Positions 32,852-41,229 of a DNA stretch of 64,000 nucleotides are shown here, piece after piece. The notes under the pieces were generated by a model. The model saw only the letters and a list, made by a program, of their open reading frames with translations. It was not told where the DNA came from and made no database searches. Position numbers and translations under genes: made by a program. The DNA is from Kutzneria buriramensis (lineage in GTDB: Bacteria > Actinomycetota > Actinomycetes > Mycobacteriales > Pseudonocardiaceae), in assembly GCF_003387475.1 (NCBI RefSeq), contig NZ_QUNO01000010.1, forward strand, positions 371,648 to 435,647. The letters are read 5' to 3'. Positions within the stretch are counted from its first letter, which is position 1. Each line of letters begins with the position of its first letter.

Positions 32852-33727
32852 TCAGGTCCGACCGAGCGCGTCCGGCGGCGGCTGCGGCGGCTCGACCGGC
32901 TCCTCGTCGGACAGCGGCCTGGCGTTCCCCGCGAACTCCTGACCTGGCACGCAGCGGGCCGGGAAGGCCGAGCCCGCCGTGCGGCGGGTCAGTTCCGCGT
33001 AGGGCAGCTCCGCCGCCGAGGCGGCCGCCACGAGATTGCCGAACCGCCGGCCCCGGAACACTCCTGGCTCGGCCATCACCAGCACGTGTTCGAAGATTTC
33101 GACCAGTGTCGCCGCGAACCGGCGGGCGAAGCGCAGGCCGCCGCCGTCCGCGAGGTTCGCCACGTACGTGCCCTGCGGACGGAGCACCCTGCGCACCTCG
33201 CGGCAGTACTCCAGGGTCGCCAGCGGGCCCGGCATCAGCGCGCTCTCGAAGGCGTCGACCACCACCAGGTCCGCCGTGTCGTCGCGGCGCGTCGCCGTCT
33301 CCCGGCGGCCGTCACCGACCCGGACTTTCAGCTGCGGCACCGATCTCAGGTCGAGGTTCTCGCGCACCAGCTCCACCAGCGGGCCGTCCGCCTCGATCAC
33401 CAGCTGCCGCGAACCCTTGCGCGTCGCCGCGACGTACCTCGGGATCGTGCACGCGCCGCCACCGATGTGAAGCACCTCCAGCGGCACGCCCGCCGGGTGC
33501 GCCAGGTCCACCACGTCGCCGATCCGCCGCACGTAGTCGAACTCCAGGTGCGTCGGGTCGCCGAGGTCCACATAGGACTGCGCGACGCCGTTCACCGACA
33601 GCAGCCACCCCGAGCCGCGATCCGGGTCCCGTGACAGTTCCGCCTCGCCGAAACGGACCGATGCCCGGGTCGACGCCGGCGTCTCCCGACGATTCGGGCG
33701 GCCCCTCGGCGACCTTCCGTGCCCCAC
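32852..33727 (-). CDS. Spermidine-synthase-like protein
   Basis: A 291-residue protein with the polyamine-synthase-like Rossmann core: GWLLSVNGVAQSYVDLGDPTHLEFDYVRRI, LEVLHIGGGACTIPRY (motif I, GGGx) and VVVDAFESALMP. The usual gatekeeper Asp-containing sequence GDG is present as VRVGDGR. Many actinobacterial members of this type lack shown spermidine synthase activity, so an aminopropyl or other SAM-derived transfer is uncertain. Charged N- and C-terminal extensions. Confidence 0.82.
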   Translation of the reverse strand: MGHGRSPRGRPNRRETPASTRASVRFGEAELSRDPDRGSGWLLSVNGVAQSYVDLGDPTHLEFDYVRRIGDVVDLAHPAGVPLEVLHIGGGACTIPRYVAATRKGSRQLVIEADGPLVELVRENLDLRSVPQLKVRVGDGRRETATRRDDTADLVVVDAFESALMPGPLATLEYCREVRRVLRPQGTYVANLADGGGLRFARRFAATLVEIFEHVLVMAEPGVFRGRRFGNLVAAASAAELPYAELTRRTAGSAFPARCVPGQEFAGNARPLSDEEPVEPPQPPPDALGRT

Positions 33728-33914
33728 TGCCGCTCCTCCCCGACCGAACCGTCGACCCTAGTCCAGTGACGCGGCTCACCCCGTCCCGGTCCCGCCGAAA
33801 CCACCCCCTGACCTGGGCATACCGCCCCTGACCAGCCGATTGGGAATTGCGTCGACCGCTGTGCTAACGTTTCTCCCGTCAGCGAGGGAAACCCTCACGG
33901 GAAACCTTCGACGA

Positions 33915-33987
<73 letters not shown>

Positions 33988-33999
33988 CGTCACAGAATC

Positions 34000-34037
34000 A
34001 ATCCCACCTACGCGTGTAGGTGGGATTATTCGTTTTC
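34000..34037 (+). terminator. Terminator after tRNA-Lys
   Basis: AATCCCACCTAC-GCGT-GTAGGTGGGATT is a 12-bp perfect stem with a tetraloop, followed by ATTCGTTTTC. Confidence 0.9.
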
Positions 34038-34230
34038 GGGCCATCCACAGTGGACAAGTAGCGGGGCCGGCGGTCGCCCGGCGACGCTGCGGGGCGACCG
34101 GGATCTCTCCCCATCGGCCGGCGGTGTGACCGCCACTCCCCTCTTGTGGCGGTCACATGACCAGCTCGTCCCCTGAAGGCGACAACCCGCAGTGTCGGGC
34201 ACGGCTACTGTCCGTGGCTAGTGCGTTTGC

Positions 34231-34253
34231 GTGCCAACCCTCCCGGGACAGCG
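34231..34253 (+). promoter_or_regulatory. Upstream repeat copy A (possible operator)
   Basis: GTGCCAACCCTCCCGGGACA, continuing GCG, matches copy B 128 bp downstream with only a few mismatches. GTGCCAA...GGGACAGC is shared. Confidence 0.4.
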
Positions 34254-34358
34254 GCTCCGCGCGCCGCCGGAACCGGACCGCAGGACCCCGTGACAGGGGC
34301 CCTGTGCTGGGGAAACAACGCGGGCGCGGACCGGCGGCGACCGCGCCGTGTGCACGGC

Positions 34359-34381
34359 GTGCCAATCCCACTGGGACAGCC
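34359..34381 (+). promoter_or_regulatory. Upstream repeat copy B (possible operator)
   Basis: GTGCCAATCCCACTGGGACA, continuing GCC. A third partial element GCCAACTGGGGG lies at about 34425, just before the BMP start. Candidate sites for the regulator of the import operon. Confidence 0.4.
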
Positions 34382-34443
34382 GGGCATCTGGCAGGGTGAT
34401 TGGACGGCGACCAAGCGTTGTCGAGCCAACTGGGGGCTTGAAA

Positions 34444-35469
34444 GTGCAGAGGTGTGCGAAAAAGTCGCTGACACGACTATTCGCGGTGACGGCGTGCGCG
34501 GTGATGCTGGCGGCGTGCGGATCGGCGAACCCGACCCCGTCCGGGGCGCCGCGGGTGGCGATCGTGCTGGGCGGCCGGGCGAACGACGCCGGGTTCAACG
34601 AGATCGGGGCCGACGCGGTCCTGAAACTCCAGCGCGAACACGTGATCGACGCGCAGGTTCGGGAATCGGTGACCAACCCGGCGGACGCGGAGCCGATCCT
34701 GCGGCAGTACGCGGCCGAGGGATACGACCTGGTCATCGGCTGGGGCGTCGGGTTCAGCGACGCCGTCTTCCGGGTCGGCGCGCAGTTCCCGAAGACGCGG
34801 TTCATCGCGTCGGGCGGCGTGGACGTGCTGGCCCGGGCCACGGCCAACGTCGAGACCTGGACGTATGACGCGGAACAGCTCGGCTATCTGCTGGGTTTCA
34901 TCGCCGGCGCCACGAAACTGTCGCCGGTCGCGGTGGTCGACGGTGAGCAGCAGCCTTTCGTGGAAGCGCAATGGTTCGGTTTCGACCAGGGGCTGCACGC
35001 GGCGAATCCGGACGCGAAAGCGCTGAAACCCGTCTACACCGGCTCGTTCGACGATCCGCAGAAGGCGGAGCAGGCGACCGCGGCGCAGATCGCCGCCGGC
35101 GCGAAGCTGATCGCCACGGAACCCGAGGCGTCGTCGCCGGGCGTCGCTTCGGCGGCGCGCAACGCCGGAGTCGCCACCGTCGGCATGGCGCCGAACAGCA
35201 GTGACGCCGCGAGGGCCGTCAACGTGGGCCGGGTCGACACCGACATGACGCAGATCCTGCGGGACTGGGTCGACCGGCTGCGCAAAGGCACGTTCGGCGG
35301 CCGGGGCACGACGTCCACGATCACGAACCACTCGATCGTCCCGGCGGACATCACCAAGGTCGCGGCCGCGCCGGACCTGCCGGCCGATCTGACGCAGCGG
35401 GTGGACGCGCTGGCCAAGGACCTGGCGAGCGGCAAGGTCACGATCGTCCCCTGGAAACCCGGGCAGTGA
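34444..35469 (+). CDS. BMP-family ABC transporter substrate-binding lipoprotein
   Basis: A 341-residue lipoprotein. The signal is cationic then hydrophobic, with lipobox LAAC (Cys25). The mature part matches the Bmp/PnrA family (VAIVLGGRANDAGFNEIGADAV, LVIGWGVGFSDAVFRVGAQFPKTRF, IATEPEASSPGVASAARNAGV), whose known members bind nucleosides. GTG 34444 is chosen because GGGGG precedes it by 7 nt and it gives a normal signal peptide. First gene of a six-gene overlapping operon. Confidence 0.88.
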   Translation: MQRCAKKSLTRLFAVTACAVMLAACGSANPTPSGAPRVAIVLGGRANDAGFNEIGADAVLKLQREHVIDAQVRESVTNPADAEPILRQYAAEGYDLVIGWGVGFSDAVFRVGAQFPKTRFIASGGVDVLARATANVETWTYDAEQLGYLLGFIAGATKLSPVAVVDGEQQPFVEAQWFGFDQGLHAANPDAKALKPVYTGSFDDPQKAEQATAAQIAAGAKLIATEPEASSPGVASAARNAGVATVGMAPNSSDAARAVNVGRVDTDMTQILRDWVDRLRKGTFGGRGTTSTITNHSIVPADITKVAAAPDLPADLTQRVDALAKDLASGKVTIVPWKPGQ

Positions 35470-36908
35470 CCGTCCTGGAACTGTGTTCGGCCTCGCGCCG
35501 GTTTCCCCGCGTGCAGGCGCTGGACCGGGTCGACCTGGCCGTCCGCCCCGGCGAGGTGCACGCGCTGCTCGGCGAGAACGGGGCCGGCAAGAGCACCGCG
35601 ATCCGGATCCTGGCCGGGCTCGACCACCCCGATCCGGGCGAGGTGCGCCTGGACGGCCGGGCGGTCCGGTTCGCCTCCCGCACGGATGCGCTGCGCCACG
35701 GCATCGGGCTGGTGCCGCAGACGGAGAGCCTGGTCGGCGAGCTGACACTGGCCGAGAACCTGGCCCTCGCTGAACCGCACCGCGTGGTACGGCGTCGCGC
35801 CGCGAGCCGACGCCTGCGCGAGGCCGCCACCACCGTCGGCGTCGCCGTGGATCCCGACGTGCGCACCCGTGATCTCGGCCGCGGCCAGCGACAGCTCGCC
35901 GAGCTGGTTCTCGCCCTGGCGCAGGACGCACGGGTGCTGCTCCTGGACGAGCCGACGGCAGCGCTCGGCCCGTACGAGACCAGGGACATGTTCACGCGGC
36001 TGCGCGCGCTGGCGGCCGCCGGCGTGGCGGTCCTGTTCATCACCCACCGCCTGGCCGAGGTTCGGGCAGTCGCGGACACCGTGACGGTGCTGGCGCACGG
36101 CCGAGTCGCCTGGAGCGGCGCCGGCTCGGACGTCGACGACGCGACGCTGATCCGGACGATGGTGGGCGACCTGCCGGACACCCCGACCCGGGAACCGCGA
36201 ACCGCCATCGGCGCACCCGTGCTGCGGCTGGCGGCGGTGAGTGCCGACTGCGGTGACCCGATCCACGACCTCAGCCTCGACGTGCACGCGGGCGAGGTGG
36301 TCGGGGTGCTCGGCGTGGCGGGCAACGGCCAGCGGGCGCTCGCCGAGGTGGCCGCCGGCCGCGTCCGCCCGGCGGGCGGGACCCGGACCGAGACGGGGTC
36401 GGTGGCGTACGTGCCGGAGACCAGGCTGGACGGGCTGTTGCCGGGCCGCGCCGTCCGGTGGTCGGCGGTTGTGTCGAGGTTGCGCGAACCCCGTTTCGCG
36501 CGGCGCGGCGTGGTGGATCGCGGCGCGGTGACGCGATTCGCGACGGACCTGTTGGCCCGTCACGACGTCCGACCGCCCGACCCCGGTCTTCCCGTGCTGA
36601 CGCTGTCCGGCGGCAACCAGCAGAAGCTGTTGGTGGGGCGGGAACTCGACAACGGTCCGGCCGCGGCGGTGCTGCACGGCCCCACCCAGGGGTTGGATGT
36701 CCGTTCCGCCAAGGAAATCCTGAGCGAGATCGCGCGTGCCGCCGCCGGCGGCACAGGTGTGCTGCTGGTGTCGGCGGATCCCGGCGAGGTCCGCGAGGTG
36801 GCCGACCGGGTCGTCGTGCTGTCCGGCGGCCGCGTCGTCGGGGAGTTCCCGGCCGCCGACTTCGACGACGCGCTCGTGCGGCGCCTGACCGCGGGCGGAG
36901 ACGAGTGA
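35466..36908 (+). CDS. ABC transporter ATP-binding protein, RbsA-like twin cassette
   Basis: 480 residues with two nucleotide-binding domains: GENGAGKST near residue 40 and LLLDEPTAALGP in the first half, and the second-half signature LSGGNQQKLLVGREL typical of sugar/nucleoside importers. The second Walker A is degenerate (GVAGNGQRAL), as in RbsA-type proteins. GTGA overlap with the BMP gene and a 4-bp overlap with the first permease. Confidence 0.92.
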   Translation: MTVLELCSASRRFPRVQALDRVDLAVRPGEVHALLGENGAGKSTAIRILAGLDHPDPGEVRLDGRAVRFASRTDALRHGIGLVPQTESLVGELTLAENLALAEPHRVVRRRAASRRLREAATTVGVAVDPDVRTRDLGRGQRQLAELVLALAQDARVLLLDEPTAALGPYETRDMFTRLRALAAAGVAVLFITHRLAEVRAVADTVTVLAHGRVAWSGAGSDVDDATLIRTMVGDLPDTPTREPRTAIGAPVLRLAAVSADCGDPIHDLSLDVHAGEVVGVLGVAGNGQRALAEVAAGRVRPAGGTRTETGSVAYVPETRLDGLLPGRAVRWSAVVSRLREPRFARRGVVDRGAVTRFATDLLARHDVRPPDPGLPVLTLSGGNQQKLLVGRELDNGPAAAVLHGPTQGLDVRSAKEILSEIARAAAGGTGVLLVSADPGEVREVADRVVVLSGGRVVGEFPAADFDDALVRRLTAGGDE

Positions 36909-37882
36909 GGTTCTGGGCTTACCTCGTCGCCGGTTTCGCTGTGGTCGCACTGGTTGTGGTGCTCACCGGCGGCGATCTGGTCGGCGCCACCGCGGGCTGG
37001 TTTCACGGCGCGTTCGGTACGACCTACAACCTCACGCAGACGCTGGTCTACGCCACGCCGCTGGTGTTGGTGGCGCTCGGCGTGTCGGTGGCCCTGCGCG
37101 CCAGTGTCGTCTCCGTCGGCGGCGAGGGGCAGATGATCGCCGGCGCGATCGCGGCGACGGTCGTGCTGCTGTCCCCCGCCGGCTCGTCGCCGCTGGCGCT
37201 GCCGTTGGGGGCGCTGGCCGGCGCCGCGGGCGGCGCGATCTGGGCGCTGCTGCCCGGTTTGGCGTTGGTCCGCTGGGGCGTCTCGGAGATCCTGACGACG
37301 CTCCTGTGCAACTACCTGGCCGCCCAGCTGCTGGCGTACCTCCTGCGAACCTCGTTGCGCGACAAGGTGGGTGCGGCGACCCCGCAGAGCGCGAGTCTTC
37401 CCGACGCGGCGTTGTTGCCGATGCCCTTCCAGATCATCCTCGCCCTGGTGCTCGCCGCCGCTGCGGTGTGGTGGCACCGCAGCCGGTCGGCTCTGCTGCT
37501 GGACGTCTTCGCCAGCCGTCGATGGCTCGCGGAACGGCTCGGCGTCGGGGCCGGTCGGGCGATGCTGGCGACCATGCTCGTGTCGGGCGCGGCGGCGGGC
37601 CTGGCCGGCTGGGTGCAGCTGGCCGGCGTCGACGGTCGCCTGGACCTCGGCATCAGCGGCGGCATCGGGTTCTCGGGGCTGATCGTCGCCGTGCTCGGCC
37701 GGTCGAGGCCGGGGCCGATCCTGGTCGCCGCGGTGGTGTTCGCCGCCCTGACGACCGGGGCGAACGGGATCCAGTTCGCGACCGGCATCCCGGCCGCGAT
37801 CGGCACGGTCACGCAGGCGGTCCTGCTCGGGGCGGTCGCGCTGGCAGTGACGGCGTCCCGTCGCAGTGGGCGGTCATGGTGA
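36905..37882 (+). CDS. BMP-type ABC transporter permease 1
   Basis: A 325-residue protein of the BPD_transp_2 family, with about eight helices and the motif VSVGGEGQMIAGAIAA, which marks nucleoside (YufP/NupB-like) permeases. GTG overlaps the ATPase stop. Confidence 0.9.
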   Translation: MRFWAYLVAGFAVVALVVVLTGGDLVGATAGWFHGAFGTTYNLTQTLVYATPLVLVALGVSVALRASVVSVGGEGQMIAGAIAATVVLLSPAGSSPLALPLGALAGAAGGAIWALLPGLALVRWGVSEILTTLLCNYLAAQLLAYLLRTSLRDKVGAATPQSASLPDAALLPMPFQIILALVLAAAAVWWHRSRSALLLDVFASRRWLAERLGVGAGRAMLATMLVSGAAAGLAGWVQLAGVDGRLDLGISGGIGFSGLIVAVLGRSRPGPILVAAVVFAALTTGANGIQFATGIPAAIGTVTQAVLLGAVALAVTASRRSGRSW

Positions 37883-38736
37883 CCGAATTCCTCGTGTTCG
37901 CGCTGGTCGGCACGCTGAACGCGGCGACGCCGCTGGTATTGGCCGGGCTCGGCGAGGTCGTGCTCGAACGGTCCGGCGCCGGGTTCAACCTGGGCATCGA
38001 GGGCACGATGCTGGCCGGCGCGTTGGCCGGTGTGCTCGGCTCCGCCGCCGCCGGTCCGTGGGCCGGCCTCGCCGCCGGGACGACGGCCGGCCTCTGCTTC
38101 GGCGCCCTCCACGCCGCCGGACTGCTGGCCGGCGTCGACACCGTGCTGGTCGGGATCGTGCTGACCGTGTTGGGGACCGGATTGACCACGTACCTGTCGC
38201 AGGTGCTCAACCCGCCGGGGCAGCCGGCGCTGGGTGCCCCCACGCTGCCCGTCCTCGGCGGCAGCGTGGGTGCGGGTTCGGTGCTGGCCGTCGGTCTCAC
38301 CGCGACGACGTGGTGGATGCTGCGCGGCACGCGATTCGGTCTGCGGCTCCGCGCGTGCGGCGACGACGCCGACATCGCCACCACACGCGGCATTCCGGTG
38401 CGACGCCAGCGCGTCGTGGCCGCGCTCGTCGCCGGCGCTTTCGCCGGGCTGGCGGGTGCGGTGCTCGCGTTGGCGTCGATCGGCACCTTCGTGCCGCTGA
38501 TGACCGGCGGCCGCGGGTTCATCGCCCTGGCAGTGGTGATCGTCGCCCGGCGCACCGCACTCGGGGTCGTCGGCGGGGCACTGTTCTTCGCGGTGTTCGA
38601 CGCGCTGGCGCTGCTGGCGCAGACCTACGACCTGGGCCTGCCCGTCGAGGCGTACCAGGCCCTGCCTTACCTGGTCACGCTCATCCTGCTATGCCTAGAA
38701 GGACAGCGCCGAGTCCGTCCGAAGGAGACGCCATGA
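37876..38736 (+). CDS. BMP-type ABC transporter permease 2
   Basis: A 286-residue partner permease (YufQ/NupC-like) with the family's LAGLGEVVLERSGAGFNLGIEGTMLAGA motif. It overlaps permease 1 by 7 bp and the flavoprotein gene by 4 bp (ATGA). Confidence 0.9.
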   Translation: MVTEFLVFALVGTLNAATPLVLAGLGEVVLERSGAGFNLGIEGTMLAGALAGVLGSAAAGPWAGLAAGTTAGLCFGALHAAGLLAGVDTVLVGIVLTVLGTGLTTYLSQVLNPPGQPALGAPTLPVLGGSVGAGSVLAVGLTATTWWMLRGTRFGLRLRACGDDADIATTRGIPVRRQRVVAALVAGAFAGLAGAVLALASIGTFVPLMTGGRGFIALAVVIVARRTALGVVGGALFFAVFDALALLAQTYDLGLPVEAYQALPYLVTLILLCLEGQRRVRPKETP

Positions 38737-39869
38737 GCACAGGGGGGCACCCGTTCGCGCCGCCGCACCACGAGCAGCGCTGGGTGGACACGGCGACCGA
38801 GCTGGCCGCGGAGTTCGCCAAGACGGCCGGGGCACTGGACCAGAGCGCCGAGCTGCCGCTGGCGAACCTCCAGGCGCTGCACGGCAGCGGGCTCGACGCG
38901 GCGCTGCTGCCGAAGGAGCTGGGCGGCGAGGCGTTGAGCTATCGCAGTTACGGCGAGATCGTGCGGCTGCTCAGCGCGGCCTGCCCGTCCACGGCCTGCA
39001 TCTGGGTCATGCACATCGGCGCCGGCGTCGGGCTGGCCGAGATCTCCGCGCCGGACGCGGCCCGCTTCTACGCCGACGAGCTCATCGCCGGCCGCCGGTT
39101 CGCCAACGCGCTGTCCGAACCGACCAGCGGCAACCTGTTCATGATGCCGATGCAGCACGCCGAACCCGTCGACGGCGGCTTCCGGCTGACCGGCGCCAAG
39201 CGCTTCGCCTCCGGCTGCGAGATCGCCGACCACTTCCTGGTCAACGCCCTCGTGGAGGACAAGCCGACGTTCTTCGGGCTGGCCGCCGACCCGGCGACGA
39301 TGAGGTTCATCCCGATCTGGGACACCATGGGCCTGCGGGCCAGCCGCAGCCAGCTCATCGAGTTCACCGGCACCCTGCTGCGCGAGGACCGGCGCTGCCC
39401 GGCGTTGCGGCCGAAGCGGCCCAACCACATCGGGGCCGGGCTGGCGTTCCTGTCGCTCGGCATCGCCGACGCCGCGCTGGCCGCGCTCGTCGACCACGCG
39501 CGGCGGCGGATCATCCCGACCACCGGCGAGCCGCTGGCCCGCATGCAGTGGCTGCGGTTCGACGTCGCGGACGTCCACGCCCGGCTCGAGGCCGCGACCA
39601 TGTACGCGCGGCACATGTGTTGGCTCGCCGACGAGAACTCGGCGGAGTTCGTCCCCGCGACCATCCGGGCCAAGCAGCTGGCCAACGGGCTCGCCGTGGA
39701 CGCCGCGCAGCTCGCGGTGCGGGTCGGCGGCGCGTCGGCCGGCTACCTGCGCAGCTCGCCGATCGAGCGGATCTTCCGGGACGCGCAGGCCGGCGGCCTG
39801 ATGGCATACTCCCTGGAGGTATGCAAGGACACCCTCGGCGCGGCCCTGCTGGACGGCCACGATGGCTGA
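38733..39869 (+). CDS. Acyl-CoA-dehydrogenase-fold flavoprotein (possible monooxygenase)
   Basis: A 378-residue protein of the acyl-CoA dehydrogenase fold (LLPKELGGEALSYRSYGEIVRLLSAACPSTACIWVMH, RFASGCEIADHFLVNA, C-terminal AGGLMAYSLEVCKDTLG). Because it is coupled to a DszA/NtaA-type gene and a nucleoside-type importer, not to CoA-pathway genes, a DszC/SfnC-like flavin-dependent monooxygenase role is as likely as dehydrogenation. GAAGGAG precedes its ATG. Confidence 0.85.
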   Translation: MSTGGHPFAPPHHEQRWVDTATELAAEFAKTAGALDQSAELPLANLQALHGSGLDAALLPKELGGEALSYRSYGEIVRLLSAACPSTACIWVMHIGAGVGLAEISAPDAARFYADELIAGRRFANALSEPTSGNLFMMPMQHAEPVDGGFRLTGAKRFASGCEIADHFLVNALVEDKPTFFGLAADPATMRFIPIWDTMGLRASRSQLIEFTGTLLREDRRCPALRPKRPNHIGAGLAFLSLGIADAALAALVDHARRRIIPTTGEPLARMQWLRFDVADVHARLEAATMYARHMCWLADENSAEFVPATIRAKQLANGLAVDAAQLAVRVGGASAGYLRSSPIERIFRDAQAGGLMAYSLEVCKDTLGAALLDGHDG

Positions 39870-41229
39870 CCGGCCGCGGATGCTGTTCAACGCGTTCCAC
39901 ATGTTCGCGGTCTCGCACCACGCCCAGGGGCTGTGGGCCGAGCCGGACAGCCGGCAGCTGGCGTACAACGACCCGCAGATGTGGATCGACCTGGCCCGGC
40001 TGCTGGAGCGCGGCCGGTTCGACACGCTGTTCTTCGCGGATGTCCTCGCGCCGTACGAAACCTACCGGGGCTCGCGCGACGCCGCCGTGTTCGAGGGGAT
40101 GCAGTTCCCCACCGGCGACCCGTCGGTGCTGATCCCGCTGCTGGCGTACCACACCGAGCACCTCGGCTTCACCTTCACGCAGAACATCCTGCAGGAGCAC
40201 CCGTATCCGTTCGCCCGCAAGATGTCCACTCTGGACCATCTCACCGGCGGCCGCGTGGCGTGGAACATCGTGACGTCGTTCCTGCCGGGCGCGGGGCGCA
40301 ACCTCGGCTTCGGCGGTCTCCCCGACCACGCCGAGCGCTACGCCCGCGCGGAGGACTTCACCGCCGCCGTGTACAAGCTGTGGGAGTGCAGCTGGGAGGA
40401 CGACGCCGTGCTGCGCGACCGGGACCGGCGGCAGTTCGCCGACCCCGCCAAGGTGCATGCCGTCAGGCACCGAGGAGAATTCTATTCGCTCGACGGGCCG
40501 CACCTGTCCGAGCCCTCGCCGCAGCGCACGCCGCTGCTGTTCCAGGCCGGCATGTCGACGACGGGCCGCGCCTTCGCCGGCAAGCACGCGGAGGCGCTGT
40601 TCATCGGCTCGACCTCGCCGGCCGAGGCCGCCCCCGTCGTCGCCGACGTCCGCCGCGCCGCGGTGCGGGCCGGCCGGGGCCCGGACCACGTCAAGATCTT
40701 CGTGCCGCAGAGCTTCCTGTTGGGCAGCACCGAGGAGGAGGCCCGCCGCCGTGACGCCGAGTTGCTGGAGCGGCAGACGGTCGAGGGCAATCTGGCCCGC
40801 ATGAGCGTGTTCCTGGACCGGGATTTCGGGCTCGACGGCCCGGAAACGCCGGTGTCCGAACTGCGCCGCCGGGACGTGCCCGAGGTGATCCGGAAGCTGC
40901 TCGATCACGGCCAGCACGAGGAATGGACGCTCGGGCAGCTGATCCGCCGCTACGGCAACCGCCGCTTCGTCGGCACGCCCGAGCAGGTCGCGGACCGGGT
41001 CGAGCAGTGGCAGGAGGCCGGTGTGGACGGCATCAACCTGGAATACGTCGTCTCCCCCACCAGCTTCGCCGAATTCGTCGAGCACGTGGCCCCGCTCCTG
41101 CGCGAGCGCGGCCTCATGCAGCGCGAGTACCGGGAAGGCACGCTCCGGGAGAAGTTCTTCCCGGGCGGGGGTTCCCGCCTTCCGCCGGACCACCCCGCGC
41201 GGGCGGCGGCAGTGCCGTCTCAGCCCTGA
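39862..41229 (+). CDS. NtaA/SnaA/DszA-family FMNH2-dependent monooxygenase
   Basis: A 455-residue LLM-fold enzyme of the NtaA/SnaA/DszA group: FNAFHMFAVSHHAQGLWA, QNILQEHPYPFARKMSTLDHLTGGRVAWNIVTS and GLPDHAERYARAEDFTAAVYKLWE. Members oxidise chelators, sulfones or other heteroatom compounds with reduced flavin supplied by a separate reductase, none of which is in this operon. ATG overlaps the preceding gene by 8 bp. Its end overlaps the convergent STAND gene by 10 bp. Confidence 0.92.
   Translation: MADRPRMLFNAFHMFAVSHHAQGLWAEPDSRQLAYNDPQMWIDLARLLERGRFDTLFFADVLAPYETYRGSRDAAVFEGMQFPTGDPSVLIPLLAYHTEHLGFTFTQNILQEHPYPFARKMSTLDHLTGGRVAWNIVTSFLPGAGRNLGFGGLPDHAERYARAEDFTAAVYKLWECSWEDDAVLRDRDRRQFADPAKVHAVRHRGEFYSLDGPHLSEPSPQRTPLLFQAGMSTTGRAFAGKHAEALFIGSTSPAEAAPVVADVRRAAVRAGRGPDHVKIFVPQSFLLGSTEEEARRRDAELLERQTVEGNLARMSVFLDRDFGLDGPETPVSELRRRDVPEVIRKLLDHGQHEEWTLGQLIRRYGNRRFVGTPEQVADRVEQWQEAGVDGINLEYVVSPTSFAEFVEHVAPLLRERGLMQREYREGTLREKFFPGGGSRLPPDHPARAAAVPSQP

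Larger units (their letters stand above)
34038..34443. other. 406-bp regulatory gap upstream of the BMP operon
   Basis: No convincing gene. It contains TCCACAGTGGAC (34044-34055) and two copies of a 23-bp near-repeat listed separately. Long for this compact genome, so it probably carries the operon's control region. Confidence 0.5.
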
